29,895 nt of DNA from a virus: positions 1 to 29,895 of the IMG/VR virus record IMGVR_UViG_3300010151_000094; one strand, written 5' to 3'. The notes under the pieces were generated by a model, which made no database searches, was not told the origin of the DNA, and saw only the letters and a list, made by a program, of their open reading frames with translations. A program made the translations under genes and the position numbers. This document shows positions 29,884-29,895 of this stretch, one piece after another. The stretch's first letter is position 1; each line of letters opens with the position of its first letter.

Positions 29884-29895
29884 ACTAGGGTGGAG

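Larger units (their letters stand above)
29308..29895. other. Gene-free regulatory region at the right end
   Basis: No coding frame with a ribosome site is visible in 588 bp. The stretch is A+T-rich and repeat-dense. From left to right it holds the 23-bp leader repeat, TTGCGGTGCAA dyads, a leftward promoter candidate, a Fur-box-like site with a rightward promoter candidate, a tandem AGGCCATAA pair (29616-29635), an inverted TTTGCA/TGCAAA pair (29590-29616), and the array of eight Fur-like dyads. It probably contains the early control region, and perhaps an origin. Confidence 0.7.

Noticed and set aside
29666-29895. CRISPR array
   Set aside because: The units are 15-bp dyads with 12-14 bp spacers that themselves resemble each other. 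Repeat length, spacer length and spacer similarity all fail for CRISPR, and no cas operon is present; the single Cas4-like nuclease is a phage replication-type gene.
1-29895. Prophage or integrated element
   Set aside because: No integrase, excisionase, attachment-site duplication or host gene is seen; the gene content fits a lytic podovirus. Sequence outside the window could change this.

Overview
This window looks like about half of the genome of a lytic, T7-like (short-tailed) marine-type podovirus of the SIO1/VpV262 kind, infecting a Gram-negative bacterium. The evidence is a T7-style tail tube and internal-virion-protein cassette next to a replication cassette. The latter has a family A DNA polymerase, a fused primase-helicase, an endonuclease I, a gp2.5-like SSB, a class II ribonucleotide reductase and MazG-like enzymes. 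No phage RNA polymerase, integrase or tRNA gene is visible. A near-consensus sigma70 promoter suggests that the host polymerase transcribes at least the replication genes.

Layout. Positions 1-12944 are a rightward late operon: the end of a probable major capsid gene, a tiny cysteine-rich protein, tail tubular proteins A and B, and three internal virion proteins (166, 1532 and 754 aa). It ends with an RNNNPGNI-type protein, a polyvalent protein with a predicted ADP-ribosyltransferase domain, and a holin. A second operon runs leftward from about 29307 to 12950 and meets the first tail to tail with a 5-bp gap and no visible terminator. In transcription order it holds a GC-richer 172-aa gene, a chain of tiny accessory genes joined by TGATG overlaps, an XRE-type regulator, rIIA and rIIB. 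These are followed by primase-helicase, a C5 methyltransferase, DNA polymerase, SSB, a Cas4-like Fe-S exonuclease and endonuclease I. Last come a zinc ribbon, a metallophosphoesterase, MazG/PRA-PH, class II RNR and a second MazG-like protein. Nearly every gene overlaps its neighbour by 1-40 bp, so the operon is tightly translationally coupled. Seven short genes of 25-58 aa sit in places that a long-ORF scan would leave empty.

The right end (29308-29895) has no gene and looks regulatory. It holds a candidate early promoter facing left, TTGCGGTGCAA dyads, and a 23-bp leader repeat that precedes two early genes. It also holds an isolated Fur-box-like site overlapping a candidate rightward promoter, and then eight in-phase 15-bp dyads at a 27-29 bp period running to the end of the window. 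The first of these, TGATAATCATTATCA, matches the enterobacterial Fur 7-1-7 consensus exactly; the others are divergent versions (TGAGAATCATTCGCA). A phage-borne array of Fur-like sites is the most unusual signal here. It could be a titration decoy, an iron-responsive switch, or an iteron-type origin that only resembles Fur sites.

Functional picture (inference): host polymerase starts leftward transcription at the right end, under a phage XRE regulator and possibly host Fur. Replication and nucleotide-scavenging genes follow, and the late operon then builds a T7-like particle whose internal proteins, perhaps including the ART protein, are ejected into the host.
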